Source: Bacillota bacterium
GTDB lineage: Bacteria > Bacillota > Clostridia > Tissierellales > MES13
Direction of reading: 5' to 3'
DNA: 44,290 nt
NCBI GenBank assembly: GCA_009711785.1
Contig: VENA01000028.1
Location: 1-44,290, forward strand
Position numbers and translations under genes: made by a program. The notes below the pieces were generated by a model that was not told where the DNA came from, did not search any database, and worked only from the letters and a program-made list of their open reading frames with translations. This document shows, in pieces, positions 1-9,057 of the stretch. Positions within the stretch are counted from its first letter, which is position 1; the number at the start of each line of letters is the position of its first letter.

Positions 1-2
1 AA

Positions 3-194
3 GATTTCACAGAGGCAATACCTGCATTTTTAACTATTATAATGATGCCTTTAACTTATTCTATTGCTGAGGGTATTGTTTTTGGTATGATTTCATATAT
101 AGCTTTAAAAACAATAACAGGAAAATATAAAGAAGTTTCACCTTTAATGTATATTTTAGGATTTTTATTTATTTTGAAATTTATTATAGGATAA
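3..194 (+). CDS. AzgA-type purine permease, C-terminal 63 residues (partial)
   Basis: The gene enters from the left edge and ends at TAA 192-194. The visible frame begins [20 protein letters not shown], a segment characteristic of the AzgA (PbuG/PbuO) branch of nucleobase permeases, followed by two hydrophobic stretches that would be the last membrane helices. The family imports guanine, hypoxanthine or adenine across the cytoplasmic membrane by proton symport. Its place just before a guanine-sensing purine operon fits a purine role, but the exact substrate cannot be read from this fragment. The start and upstream control lie outside the window. Confidence 0.8.
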   Translation, partial: DFTEAIPAFLTIIMMPLTYSIAEGIVFGMISYIALKTITGKYKEVSPLMYILGFLFILKFIIG

Positions 195-196
195 AA

Positions 197-224
197 AAAA
201 GAGCAGATATTTTCTGCTCTTTTA
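197..224. terminator. Bidirectional intrinsic terminator
   Basis: A perfect stem GAGCAGA (201-207) / TCTGCTC (213-219) is flanked by A-run on the left and T-run on the right. It can end the permease transcript on the + strand and the converging small gene on the minus strand. Confidence 0.8.
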
Positions 225-464
225 TTATCTCATATTGTTAGATAATAATTTCCGTCCCTTATAAGTTAAGGCTAGGTTTCTAGATTTAGAATGTTTCTTT
301 TCTATCAATCCAAGATTTTCTAATTCTTTTAAAAGTTCAGAAGTTTTTTCTTCAGTCTCAATATCAAGTATATTAGTAAGTTCAGTTGTAGTAGGACTGA
401 AATAGTTATCATTTATAAATTCTAAAATGGTTTCTAATAATTCAAATTTTTTGTTATTAATCAT
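225..464 (-). CDS. Small winged-helix DNA-binding protein (hypothetical regulator)
   Basis: This 79-residue protein starts at ATG 464 behind a GGGAGG ribosome site. Its sequence resembles the N-terminal DNA-binding domain of LexA: a first helix (LLETILEFINDN), then PTTTELTNIL as the start of a helix-turn-helix, then LLKELENLGLIEKK as recognition helix and start of the wing. It has no effector or protease domain. I infer a small DNA-binding protein and see nothing that fixes its target. An inverted repeat TTCGAC-N6-GTCGAA (487-504) sits just upstream of its start and could be its own operator. The gene stands alone on the minus strand, back to back with the purine control region. Confidence 0.6.
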   Translation of the reverse strand: MINNKKFELLETILEFINDNYFSPTTTELTNILDIETEEKTSELLKELENLGLIEKKHSKSRNLALTYKGRKLLSNNMR

Positions 465-486
465 AAAAGCCTCCCTTAACTATGTA

Positions 487-504
487 TTCGACAAAAGAGT
501 CGAA
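487..504. promoter_or_regulatory. Inverted repeat, candidate operator of the small winged-helix gene
   Basis: TTCGAC (487-492) and GTCGAA (499-504) form a perfect 6-bp inverted repeat with a 6-base spacer. It lies 22 bases upstream of the minus-strand start codon at 464. The layout resembles LexA-type half-sites, and the adjacent gene encodes a LexA-like DNA-binding domain. The operator role is inferred. Confidence 0.35.
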
Positions 505-622
505 AATCCTTTAATATTTTGTTTTTATATAAAAAACCTAACTAAAACACGTTTTAAAAAATCAATGTTCGTATTATAATAAACTATAGACACTTAAACA
601 TATAAAATATTCGTAAAATCTA

Positions 623-651
623 TTGACTTAAATAAAGGCCTTTGATATTAT
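623..651 (+). promoter_or_regulatory. Sigma-A promoter of the purine operon
   Basis: TTGACT (623-628) and TATTAT (646-651) are separated by exactly 17 bases. The predicted transcript would start near 658, shortly before the guanine aptamer, so both aptamers would lie in the 5' leader. Confidence 0.7.
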
Positions 652-673
652 ATATTTAAACTAAAAGAATAAT

Positions 674-740
674 CTCATATAAGTCCTGGGATATGGCCGG
701 GAAGTTTCTACCAAGTGACCATAAATTACTTGACTATGAG
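674..740 (+). ncRNA. Guanine-class purine riboswitch aptamer
   Basis: All three helices of the purine riboswitch are visible. P1 is CTCATA (674-679) with TATGAG (735-740). P2 is TCCTGG with CCGGGA around loop GATATGG. P3 is CAAGT with ACTTG. The junction contains the conserved AGTTTCTACC. The base equivalent to position 74, which pairs with the ligand, is C734, so guanine or hypoxanthine is expected rather than adenine. Guanine binding in this class favours the downstream terminator and lowers expression. The next aptamer starts directly behind it. Confidence 0.93.
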
Positions 741-838
741 TGAAAGAGTATCTAGGGTTCCGGAGTATAAAACTTGTCAGGTCCAAGGGATACAGATATT
801 TTAAAATATCACACCGAGGGGATAAAAGCCCGGGCGGG
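741..838 (+). ncRNA. ykkC-class aptamer, probably PRPP riboswitch (subtype 2b)
   Basis: The stretch carries the conserved elements of the ykkC fold: GTGAAAG, then TCTAGGGTTCCGG, then GTCAGGTCCAAGGG, a variable hairpin (GATATTTTAAAATATC), then ACACCGAGGGGATAAAAGCC. Three ligand classes share this fold (guanidine, ppGpp and PRPP). The assignment to PRPP rests on context: it directly follows a guanine aptamer and precedes purine biosynthesis genes, the arrangement published for tandem guanine-PRPP riboswitches. Its 3' end overlaps the 5' arm of the terminator, as expected for a switch in which PRPP binding prevents termination. The exact 5' border is approximate. Confidence 0.85.
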
Positions 839-877
839 TAGGTTTCGCTTATATACCTATCCTGCCCGGGTTTTATT
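829..877 (+). terminator. Riboswitch-controlled intrinsic terminator before purL
   Basis: CCCGGGC at 829-835 pairs with GCCCGGG at 864-870. The stem extends through GGGTAGGT against ACCTATCCT with one bulge, and TTTTATTT follows. The first arm is also the 3' part of the second aptamer, so folding of the aptamer and of the terminator should exclude each other. Confidence 0.9.
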
Positions 878-957
878 TAATGTATATAGATTTTAGAATA
901 TGCAGTTAAGTAACTGGAAAAGATAAATTAAGAAATAATAAAAGGCGGTGGATTATC

Positions 958-3900
958 ATGGGAGAAACAGTAAGACGAATTTTTGTTAAAAAGAAAAGAG
1001 GATTTGATATAGAAGGAGAACATTTATTAGAGGATTTTAAAGAACAGTTAGATATTAAAGAATTAAAAAATGTTAGAGTAATAAATCGTTATGATATTTC
1101 AGGAATATCTCAAAATGAGTATGAAAAAAGCAAAAAAATAATATTTGCAGATCCAGCGGTGGATTATGTATATGATGAAACTATAGATATAGAAGATAAA
1201 TGTAGAGTATTTGCAGTTGAATATTTACCAGGGCAATATGACCAAAGAGCAGATTCAGCAGCTCAATGTGTTGAAATATTAACTCAAAATGAAAGACCTA
1301 ATGTAAAAACTTCAAAACTTTTTGTATTAGAAGGAAATATAACAGATAGTGATTTAAAAAAAATAAAAGAATATCACATAAATCCAATTGATTCAAAGGA
1401 AGCATCCTTAGAAAAACCAGATAGTTTAGATAATGATTATGAAAATCCAGAGGATGTAAAAATAGTTAAAGGCTTTATAGATATGAGTTTAGATGAACTA
1501 GAAAAATATCTTAAAGAAGCTGGTTTTGCTATGGATCTTGAGGATTTAAAATTTTGTCAAGAATATTTTAATAAAACTGAAAAGAGAAACCCTACTATTA
1601 CAGAATTAAAGGTTATAGATACTTACTGGTCAGATCATTGTAGACATACTACATTTTCAACTAAATTAGAAAATATTAATTTTAAGGATGGATATTATAC
1701 AAAGGCTATAATGAAAGCCTATAATGAATATTTAAATTCAAGGGAATATGTATACGGGGAAAAAGAAAAAGATATTTGTTTAATGGATATAGCTACTATG
1801 GGGATGAAAGAATTAAGAAAAAAAGGAATGCTTGATGATTTAGAAATATCAGATGAAATTAATGCAGCAAGTATTATTGTTGATGTTGATATAGAGGGTG
1901 AAAATGAAAAGTGGCTTGTTATGTTTAAAAATGAAACTCATAATCATCCAACTGAAATTGAACCCTTCGGTGGAGCAGCAACTTGTTTAGGAGGAGCTAT
2001 AAGAGATCCACTATCAGGAAGAAGTTATGTATATCAAGCTATGAGAGTTACTGGAAGTGGAGATCCTAGAGTCAGTATAGAAGACACCTTAGAGGGTAAA
2101 CTTCCTCAAAGAAAAATAACAAAAGAAGCAGCTGAAGGCTATAGCTCTTATGGAAATCAAATAGGATTAGCTACTGGGCATGTTTCTGAAATTTATGATA
2201 ATGACTATTTAGCAAAAAGGATGGAGATAGGAGCAGTTATCGCAGCAGCTCCTAAAGAAAATGTAAAAAGAGAAAAACCTAAAAAGGGAGATTTAATCCT
2301 TTTAGTTGGAGGTAGAACAGGAAGAGATGGATGCGGAGGAGCTACTGGTTCTTCTAAGGAGCATGATGAAGAATCTATATATAAAAGTGGAGCTGAAGTT
2401 CAAAAGGGAAATCCTCCAACAGAGAGAAAAATACAAAGATTATTTAGAAATGGTGATTTAGCTAAACTTATAAAAAAATGTAATGACTTTGGAGCAGGTG
2501 GAGTTTCAGTAGCAATAGGGGAATTAGCGGAAAGTTTAGAAATAAATTTAGATAAAGTTCCTAAGAAATATGAAGGCTTAGATGGGACTGAACTTGCAAT
2601 TTCTGAATCCCAAGAAAGAATGGCTGTTGTTATTGATAAAAACGACCTTTATAAGTTTAAAAAGCATTGCAGTATAGAAAACCTTGAAGCTAGTATAGTT
2701 GCTGAAGTAACTGATACTAATAGATTAATTATGAAGTGGAGAAATAAAAATATTTTAGATATTAGTAGGGATTTTCTTAATACAAATGGCGTTAAGAAGA
2801 AAGCTTCTATTTCGGTTACAGAACCTAATAAAGATAAAAATTTCTTTAAAAATAATATTGAAATTAAAAATATAGAAAAATCATGGTTAAATACATTATC
2901 GGATTTAAATGTAACAAGTCAAAAAGGATTAGTAGAGATGTTTGATAGCACAATAGGAAAAGGTACTGTATTAATGCCTTTTGGAGGGAAATATCAATTA
3001 ACTCCAACTGAGGGTATGGTGGCTAAAATACCAGTATTAGATAAAGAGACTAATACATGTAGTATTATGAGTTATGGATTTGATCCGAAACTTTCAAAAT
3101 GGAGTCCATTTCATGGTGCAATGTATGCAGTTGTTCATTCCATAGCAAAGGTAGTTGCCATGGGAGGAGACTATAAAAAGACTAGATTGACACTTCAAGA
3201 GTATTTTGAAAAGTTAGGAGATAATAGTATAAAGTGGGGGAAACCATTTAGTGCATTATTAGGAGCCTTTTATGCTCAAAAGAAACTTAATATACCTGCA
3301 ATAGGAGGAAAAGATAGTATGTCAGGAACATTTAAAGATTTAAATGTCCCACCGACATTGGTAAGTTTCGCAGTTAATGTGGCTGATGCTAGAAATATAA
3401 TATCTCCAGAATTTAAAAAGATAGGTAGCAATGTAGTGGTAATTAATTTAGATAGAAAAGAAGATGAGTTACCAGATTTTAAAGCACTTGAAAAGAATTT
3501 TTCTAAAATATACAAACTAATAAATGAAGGTAAAGTATTATCAGCCCATACTGTGGGTAAAGGTGGAATTGCTGCTGCAATAAGTAAAATGGCATTTGGT
3601 AATAAAATCGGTATGAAATTTAAAGATGTAGAGACAAATAAGTTATTTGAAGAAAATTATGGTTCGGTAGTAGTAGAAATTGAAGAAAATGAGGATATAA
3701 CTAAATTACTTTCAGATATTAATTATACTAAATTAGGTAATACTCAAGAAGAAAAGATAATTGAAATTAAAGATACAAAAATAGATTTAGAAAAAGCTAT
3801 TAAATATTTTGAAGAACCACTAAATGAAGTATTCCCTATAAAAGAAAGTCTAGATAAAGAGATAAAAGATGTTAAATATACTAAGGGAAATAAAGTAAAA

Positions 3901-4716
3901 TCAAGTATTACTATAGCTAAACCAAGGGTATTAATTCCTACATTTCCTGGAACAAACTGTGAATATGATACAGCTACTGCATTTAAAAAGGCTAAAGCTG
4001 AAACAGAAACTTTAATATTTAAAAACTTAACTACAAATGATATTAAGGAGTCTATAGATATTTTCGCAGAAAAAATTAATAAATCTCAAATAATAGCTTT
4101 ACCTGGAGGTTTTAGTGCAGGGGATGAACCGGATGGTTCAGGTAAGTTTATAGCAACTGTATTTAGAAATCCTAAAATAAAAGAAGCAGTTATGAATTTA
4201 TTAAATAATAGGGATGGTTTAATTATTGGTATATGTAATGGATTTCAAACTTTAGTTAAATTAGGATTAGTTCCCTATGGAGAAATAATTGAGCCAAATG
4301 AAAACCAACCAACTCTTACCTTTAATAAAATAGGACGACATGTATCAAGTATGGTTAAAACTAAGGTAACAAGTAATTTATCACCATGGTTTAATAATGT
4401 TAATTCAGGAGAAGTATTTGATATAGCAGTCTCCCATGGAGAGGGAAGATTTGTAGCAAGTGAAAAGGATTTAAAGAAAATGATAGAAAATGGACAAATA
4501 GCTACGCAATATGTTGATTATGATGAAAAAGCAAGTTATGATGGCAAATTTAATCCTAATGGTTCTTTATTAGCTATAGAAGGGATAACAAGTCCAGATG
4601 GAAGAATATTAGGTAAAATGGGTCATTCAGAAAGAATAGGAAAAGATATATGTAAAAATATACCTGGTAAGAAGGATCAATTAATTTTTGAAGCAGGAGT
4701 TAAGTACTTTAAATAA
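958..4716 (+). CDS. purL: Phosphoribosylformylglycinamidine synthase, single-chain type
   Basis: This cytoplasmic enzyme makes FGAM from FGAR, glutamine and ATP, the fourth step of IMP synthesis. At 1252 residues it is the long form, in which the synthetase and glutaminase are one chain; no separate purS or purQ is needed. The synthetase half holds TYWSDHCRHTTFSTKLENI and the ATP site around KNETHNHPTEIEPFGGAAT. The glutaminase domain occupies about residues 1010-1252, with PTFPGTNCEYD, nucleophile C1093 in GICNGFQ, and H1160 in SHGEGRF. The start is ATG 958, behind AAAGGCGGTGG. It is the first gene of the operon and sits directly under riboswitch control. Confidence 0.97.
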   Translation: MGETVRRIFVKKKRGFDIEGEHLLEDFKEQLDIKELKNVRVINRYDISGISQNEYEKSKKIIFADPAVDYVYDETIDIEDKCRVFAVEYLPGQYDQRADSAAQCVEILTQNERPNVKTSKLFVLEGNITDSDLKKIKEYHINPIDSKEASLEKPDSLDNDYENPEDVKIVKGFIDMSLDELEKYLKEAGFAMDLEDLKFCQEYFNKTEKRNPTITELKVIDTYWSDHCRHTTFSTKLENINFKDGYYTKAIMKAYNEYLNSREYVYGEKEKDICLMDIATMGMKELRKKGMLDDLEISDEINAASIIVDVDIEGENEKWLVMFKNETHNHPTEIEPFGGAATCLGGAIRDPLSGRSYVYQAMRVTGSGDPRVSIEDTLEGKLPQRKITKEAAEGYSSYGNQIGLATGHVSEIYDNDYLAKRMEIGAVIAAAPKENVKREKPKKGDLILLVGGRTGRDGCGGATGSSKEHDEESIYKSGAEVQKGNPPTERKIQRLFRNGDLAKLIKKCNDFGAGGVSVAIGELAESLEINLDKVPKKYEGLDGTELAISESQERMAVVIDKNDLYKFKKHCSIENLEASIVAEVTDTNRLIMKWRNKNILDISRDFLNTNGVKKKASISVTEPNKDKNFFKNNIEIKNIEKSWLNTLSDLNVTSQKGLVEMFDSTIGKGTVLMPFGGKYQLTPTEGMVAKIPVLDKETNTCSIMSYGFDPKLSKWSPFHGAMYAVVHSIAKVVAMGGDYKKTRLTLQEYFEKLGDNSIKWGKPFSALLGAFYAQKKLNIPAIGGKDSMSGTFKDLNVPPTLVSFAVNVADARNIISPEFKKIGSNVVVINLDRKEDELPDFKALEKNFSKIYKLINEGKVLSAHTVGKGGIAAAISKMAFGNKIGMKFKDVETNKLFEENYGSVVVEIEENEDITKLLSDINYTKLGNTQEEKIIEIKDTKIDLEKAIKYFEEPLNEVFPIKESLDKEIKDVKYTKGNKVKSSITIAKPRVLIPTFPGTNCEYDTATAFKKAKAETETLIFKNLTTNDIKESIDIFAEKINKSQIIALPGGFSAGDEPDGSGKFIATVFRNPKIKEAVMNLLNNRDGLIIGICNGFQTLVKLGLVPYGEIIEPNENQPTLTFNKIGRHVSSMVKTKVTSNLSPWFNNVNSGEVFDIAVSHGEGRFVASEKDLKKMIENGQIATQYVDYDEKASYDGKFNPNGSLLAIEGITSPDGRILGKMGHSERIGKDICKNIPGKKDQLIFEAGVKYFK

Positions 4717-4737
4717 TCTAAAAAGGATGTGTTAAAA

Positions 4738-5226
4738 ATGAAAATAGCAATCGTAATGGGAAGTGATTCGGATTTTCCAGTAGTTGAAAAGGGACTTAAG
4801 ATATTAAAGGAGTTTGGCATAGAGGTTGATGTTAAGGTAATAAGTGCCCATAGAACTCCATTTAAGGCTTTAGATTTTGCTGATAAGGCTGAAAGTTTAG
4901 GTTATGAATTGATAATAGGTGCAGCAGGAAAAGCAGCCCATTTACCTGGGGTTTTAGCAGGGGTAACTATTTTACCAGTTATTGGACTTCCAATTAAATC
5001 TTCAACTATGGACGGATTAGATTCGCTTTTATCAATAGTTCAAATGCCAAAGGGAGTACCGGTAGCTACAGTCGCAATTAATGGATCATTAAATGCAGCA
5101 TTATTAGCTATAGAAATATTATCTGTTAAATATCCTGAGTTAAGGGAAAAGTTAAAAAATTATAGAGAAGAAATGAAAGTACAAGTCGATGAGAAAAATG
5201 AAGCAGTACAACAAAAATTAAAATAA
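4738..5226 (+). CDS. purE: N5-carboxyaminoimidazole ribonucleotide mutase, class I
   Basis: PurE forms carboxyaminoimidazole ribonucleotide, the sixth step of purine synthesis. The 162-residue protein opens [14 protein letters not shown] and contains SAHRTP and [15 protein letters not shown], the class I signature. Class I enzymes normally use the N5-CAIR made by PurK. No purK is present in this operon or window, so it is either elsewhere or the enzyme works from AIR and CO2. I chose ATG 4738, which lies 10 bases after AAAGGA, over the in-frame GTG at 4729, which would almost touch the ribosome site. It follows purL after 21 bases and ends overlapping an upstream in-frame ATG of purC. Confidence 0.95.
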   Translation: MKIAIVMGSDSDFPVVEKGLKILKEFGIEVDVKVISAHRTPFKALDFADKAESLGYELIIGAAGKAAHLPGVLAGVTILPVIGLPIKSSTMDGLDSLLSIVQMPKGVPVATVAINGSLNAALLAIEILSVKYPELREKLKNYREEMKVQVDEKNEAVQQKLK

Positions 5227-5240
5227 TGGGGGTTTTTAAT

Positions 5241-5942
5241 ATGGATAAAAGAGAAATGTTATATGAAGGAAAGGCTAAAAAAGTATTTAAAACTGATGAT
5301 GAAAAAAGATATTTAGTTAAGTATAAAGATGATGCAACTGCTTTTAATGGAGTGAAAAAAGGTACAATAGTAGGTAAAGGTGCTGTTAATAATAAAATGT
5401 CAGCTTTACTTTTTAAGATATTAGAAGAAAAAGGAATACCTACTCATTTTGAAGAGCTAATAAGCGATAGAGAAATGGTAGTAAAAGCAGTTGAAATATT
5501 ACCAATAGAAGTTATAGTAAGAAATGTAGCAGCAGGTTCTTTAGCTAAAAGATTAGGTTTAGATGAGGGAACTAAAATGGATACTACAGTTTTAGAATTC
5601 TGCTATAAAGATGATGATTTAGGCGATCCTATGATTAATGATTATCATATTAAAGCAGTTAAACTTGCAACTGAAGAACAAGTAAAGCTTATAAAAGAAT
5701 ACGCACTAAAGGTAAATGACATACTAGTTAAGTTTTTTAAAGAGAGAAATATTAATCTAATAGATTTTAAACTTGAATTTGGATTATATGATGGTAAAGT
5801 AATTCTAGCAGATGAAATATCCCCAGATACTTGTAGATTATGGGATCTAAAAACAAACAAAAAATTAGATAAAGATAGATTCAGAAGAGACTTAGGAGAT
5901 GTTGAAGCAGTATATGAAGAAGTTTTAGATAGACTTAAATAG
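5241..5942 (+). CDS. purC: SAICAR synthetase
   Basis: PurC joins CAIR and aspartate, with ATP, to give SAICAR. The 233-residue length is usual. Typical segments are [10 protein letters not shown] at the N-terminus (nucleotide-binding loop), [17 protein letters not shown] in the middle, and [15 protein letters not shown] near the C-terminus. The ATG at 5226 is in frame and overlaps the purE stop. The ATG at 5241 is preferred because GGGGG at 5228-5232 lies at the right distance and the protein then begins [10 protein letters not shown], like its relatives. The next step, adenylosuccinate lyase (purB), is not in this operon. Confidence 0.96.
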   Translation: MDKREMLYEGKAKKVFKTDDEKRYLVKYKDDATAFNGVKKGTIVGKGAVNNKMSALLFKILEEKGIPTHFEELISDREMVVKAVEILPIEVIVRNVAAGSLAKRLGLDEGTKMDTTVLEFCYKDDDLGDPMINDYHIKAVKLATEEQVKLIKEYALKVNDILVKFFKERNINLIDFKLEFGLYDGKVILADEISPDTCRLWDLKTNKKLDKDRFRRDLGDVEAVYEEVLDRLK

Positions 5943-5964
5943 TATCCTGAAAGGGGATGAGGAA

Positions 5965-7371
5965 ATGTATGCAGGTTTAGATAGTGATAAACTTAAAGAA
6001 GAATGTGGAGTAATGGGTGTATATTCAGATGATAAACAAAGTACTTCTCAGCTTATATATTTTGGTTTATATGCCCTTCAACATAGAGGACAGGAAAGTG
6101 CAGGTATGGCTGTAAGTGATGATGGAGTTATTGATTATCATAAGGAAATGGGTCTTGTACCTAGGGTATTTAATAATAAAGTATTAAAAGAATTAACAGG
6201 TAATGTAGGTATAGGACATGTTAGATATTCAACAACTGGAGAAAGTCATGTTGAAAACGCACAACCTTTAGTAGTTAAATATAAAAAGGGTCATATTGCT
6301 TTAGCCCATAATGGTAACTTAGTTAATGCTTCAGCTTTAAGGGATATGCTTGAAAATGAAGGTGTGATTTTTCAAACGTCAATAGATAGTGAAGTAGTTG
6401 CTAACCTTTTAGCTAGATATCATAAAGATAATATAGAAGAATCAGTAAAACAAGTAATGGAAGTTTTAAAAGGTTCCTTTGCTTTTGTTTTGATGAATGA
6501 TGATAAAGTTATAGGTGCTAGAGATCCCCATGGGCTTAGACCACTTTGTATAGGAAAAACAGAGAATGGTTATATATTAGCATCAGAATCATGTGCATTA
6601 AGTACTATAGGTGCAGAATTTGTTAGAGACGTAGAACCGGGAGAAGTAATTGTAATAGATGAAAATGGTTTAAAAAGTATTAAAAGTAATAAATGGTGTA
6701 GAAAGAGTCTTTGTATGTTTGAACTTATATATTTTGCAAGACCAGATAGTACAATGGATGATATAAATATATATTTAGCTAGAAGTGAGGCAGGTAAAAT
6801 ACTAGCTAAAGAAGCTCCTGTTGAAGCAGATGTTGTAATTAGTGTACCGGATTCTGGAACACCAGCTGCTATAGGTTTTGCAGAAGAATCTAAAATCCCC
6901 TATGGAGTAGGACTTATAAAAAATAAGTATACAGGAAGAACTTTTATTCAACCTAATCAAGAGTTAAGAGAACAGGGTGTAAAGATAAAATTAAATGTTT
7001 TAAAGGAAAATGTTAAAGATAAAAGGGTTGTTATGGTTGATGATTCTATAGTTAGGGGTACTACTAGTAAAAGGATAGTAGCTATGTTAAAGGAAGCAGG
7101 AGCTAAAGAGGTACATGTAAGAGTTAGTTCACCTCCTGTAAAATATTCATGTTTCTTTGGAATAGATACTCCTTATAGAAAATATTTAGTTGGAGCTAAT
7201 TATACAGTGGATGAAATAAGGGAAAATATCGGTGCAGATAGTCTTCATTATATTTCATTAGAAGGATTAAAAAAATCAACTAAAAGAGAATCAGGTTTTT
7301 GTTTAGCTTGCCTTAATGGACAATATCCAATGGAAGTACCCATGGAGGGAGATAATAAGAAAGGTGATTAG
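5965..7371 (+). CDS. purF: Amidophosphoribosyltransferase (iron-sulfur type)
   Basis: PurF catalyses the committed step, PRPP plus glutamine to phosphoribosylamine. The N-terminal glutaminase begins after a short propeptide; processing before C14 (EECGVMGV) would expose the catalytic Cys. The C-terminal phosphoribosyltransferase domain has the PRPP loop VVMVDDSIVRGTTS. C250, C396, C446 and C449 correspond to the four cluster ligands of the B. subtilis enzyme, so a structural, oxygen-sensitive [4Fe-4S] cluster is expected, consistent with an anaerobe. It is 468 residues and its start at ATG 5965 follows AAGGGGATGAGG. PRPP, its substrate, is also the likely ligand of the leader riboswitch. Confidence 0.97.
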   Translation: MYAGLDSDKLKEECGVMGVYSDDKQSTSQLIYFGLYALQHRGQESAGMAVSDDGVIDYHKEMGLVPRVFNNKVLKELTGNVGIGHVRYSTTGESHVENAQPLVVKYKKGHIALAHNGNLVNASALRDMLENEGVIFQTSIDSEVVANLLARYHKDNIEESVKQVMEVLKGSFAFVLMNDDKVIGARDPHGLRPLCIGKTENGYILASESCALSTIGAEFVRDVEPGEVIVIDENGLKSIKSNKWCRKSLCMFELIYFARPDSTMDDINIYLARSEAGKILAKEAPVEADVVISVPDSGTPAAIGFAEESKIPYGVGLIKNKYTGRTFIQPNQELREQGVKIKLNVLKENVKDKRVVMVDDSIVRGTTSKRIVAMLKEAGAKEVHVRVSSPPVKYSCFFGIDTPYRKYLVGANYTVDEIRENIGADSLHYISLEGLKKSTKRESGFCLACLNGQYPMEVPMEGDNKKGD

Positions 7372-7383
7372 GTGGTGAAAAAA

Positions 7384-8427
7384 ATGAAAAAGAAGGGTTT
7401 AACTTATAAAGATTCAGGTGTTGATGTTAAAGCAGGATATAAATCAGTTAATTTGATGAAAGAAAGTGTGAAAAAAACCTTCACAGAAGGTGTTGTTTCA
7501 GACATTGGAGGTTTTGGAGGGCTTTTTGAAATAAATAAAGATGATTATGAAAATCCAATACTTGTATCAGGTACAGATGGAGTAGGAACAAAACTTAAAG
7601 TAGCCTTTATGATGGATAAACATAATACAATAGGAGAAGACTGTGTTGCAATGTGTGTAAATGATGTATTATGTCAAGGGGCGAAACCTTTATTTTTTCT
7701 TGATTATATAGCAACTGGAAAACTTAAACCAGAAAAGGTAGCAAAGATTGTTGAGGGTATATCAAATGGATGTATAAAAGCAAAAGCTTCCTTAATAGGT
7801 GGAGAAACTGCTGAAATGCCTGGACTTTATAATGATGGAGAATATGATGTAGCCGGGTTTACCGTTGGTATAGTTGATAAAGAAAAAATAATAGATGGAA
7901 GTAAGATTAGTGAAGGAAACATATTAATAGGTCTTCCGTCAAATGGTCTTCATAGTAATGGATTTTCCCTTGTAAGAAAGGTATTATTTGAAATAAATGA
8001 TATTGATATAAATAAATATTATGATAAATTAAATTCCACAATAGGTGAGGAAATATTAAAACCTACAAGAATATATGTAGATCCTGTTTATGATATCATA
8101 AATAAATTTAATATAAATGGAATAAGCCATATAACAGGTGGAGGTTTCTATGAAAATATACCAAGAATGTTACCAGAGGGTTTAACAGCAAATATTAATA
8201 CTAAAGAAATTGAAACTCCAGAGATCTTTAATATTATTAAAGATTTAGGAAATATAGATATAGATGAAATGTATAAAACATTTAATATGGGAATCGGTTT
8301 AGTAATGGCAGTAAATAAAGATACTTCACAGGAAATTTTTAAATATTTAGATGATTCAAATGAAAAGTACTATATATTAGGAAATGTTACAAAGGGAAAG
8401 GAAGGCATTTCATTATGTCATCAGTAA
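7384..8427 (+). CDS. purM: AIR synthetase (phosphoribosylformylglycinamidine cyclo-ligase)
   Basis: PurM closes the imidazole ring of AIR from FGAM with ATP. Landmarks of the 347-residue protein are YKDSGVDVKAGYKSV at the N-terminus, VSGTDGVGTKLK, MCVNDVLCQGAKPLFFLDY, IGGETAEMPGLY and ISHITGGGFYENIPRMLP. Two GTG codons (7372, 7375) are in frame upstream. ATG 7384 is preferred because AGGTGG (7370-7375) is correctly spaced ahead of it and relatives start near this point. The purM 3' end overlaps the start of purN by 13 bases, which suggests coupled translation. Confidence 0.96.
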   Translation: MKKKGLTYKDSGVDVKAGYKSVNLMKESVKKTFTEGVVSDIGGFGGLFEINKDDYENPILVSGTDGVGTKLKVAFMMDKHNTIGEDCVAMCVNDVLCQGAKPLFFLDYIATGKLKPEKVAKIVEGISNGCIKAKASLIGGETAEMPGLYNDGEYDVAGFTVGIVDKEKIIDGSKISEGNILIGLPSNGLHSNGFSLVRKVLFEINDIDINKYYDKLNSTIGEEILKPTRIYVDPVYDIINKFNINGISHITGGGFYENIPRMLPEGLTANINTKEIETPEIFNIIKDLGNIDIDEMYKTFNMGIGLVMAVNKDTSQEIFKYLDDSNEKYYILGNVTKGKEGISLCHQ

Positions 8428-9056
8428 AAATTGGTGTTTTAATATCAGGGGGAGGAACCAATTTACAATCTTTAATAGATAGTATAAATGATGGAAATAT
8501 TAATGGGGAAATAGTTTTAGTTATTTCAGATAATAAAAAAGCCTATGGACTTAAAAGAGCGGAAAAAAATGGCATAGATAATATGTATATAAATAGATTA
8601 GAATATGATAGTAGTGATGATTATAACGAAGTTATAATAGAGAAAATGAAAGAAAAGAAAGTAGAGCTAGTTGTTTTAGCTGGATATTTAAAAATATTAA
8701 ATGAAAAATTTGTTAAGAAATATCAAAATAAAATTATTAATATTCATCCATCTTTAATACCAAGCTTTTGTGGTAAGGGCTATTATGGGACTAAAGTTCA
8801 TAAGGCCTGTCTTGATTATGGAGTAAAAGTAACAGGAGCTACAGCACACTTTGTTGATAAGGGAACTGATACAGGACCAATAATTTTACAAAGAGTTGTA
8901 AATATAGATAATGAGGATACGGTTAAATCTTTAAAGGAAAAGGTATTAAAGGTGGAACATAAAATTTTACCTGAGGCTGTTAGGTTATACTGTGAAGGAA
9001 AAATAGAACTTAAAAAACAAAATAATAGGTTTGTAACTAAAATAAGGAGGGGTTAA
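8415..9056 (+). CDS. purN: Glycinamide ribonucleotide formyltransferase
   Basis: PurN transfers a formyl group from 10-formyltetrahydrofolate to GAR. The 213-residue protein has [10 protein letters not shown] near the N-terminus (phosphate binding), [10 protein letters not shown] with the catalytic Asn and His, and [20 protein letters not shown] with the catalytic Asp. ATG 8415 lies inside the end of purM, behind AAGGAAGG. The stop is followed one base later by the purH start, so purM-purN-purH form a tightly coupled block. Confidence 0.96.
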   Translation: MSSVKIGVLISGGGTNLQSLIDSINDGNINGEIVLVISDNKKAYGLKRAEKNGIDNMYINRLEYDSSDDYNEVIIEKMKEKKVELVVLAGYLKILNEKFVKKYQNKIINIHPSLIPSFCGKGYYGTKVHKACLDYGVKVTGATAHFVDKGTDTGPIILQRVVNIDNEDTVKSLKEKVLKVEHKILPEAVRLYCEGKIELKKQNNRFVTKIRRG

Positions 9057-9057
9057 C

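Noticed and set aside
564..618. Two TTCGTA-containing repeats (near 567-573 and 609-615), resembling PurBox half-sites (CGAA core)
   Set aside because: They are in the same orientation and about 42 bases apart, unlike the paired PurBoxes of Bacillus. The operon already has riboswitch control.
3276..3515. Minus-strand open frames inside purL, purC, purH, prkA, gatA, opp and other genes
   Set aside because: They lie opposite well-conserved genes, lack ribosome sites, and show the Leu/Ser/Ile-rich composition of shadows.
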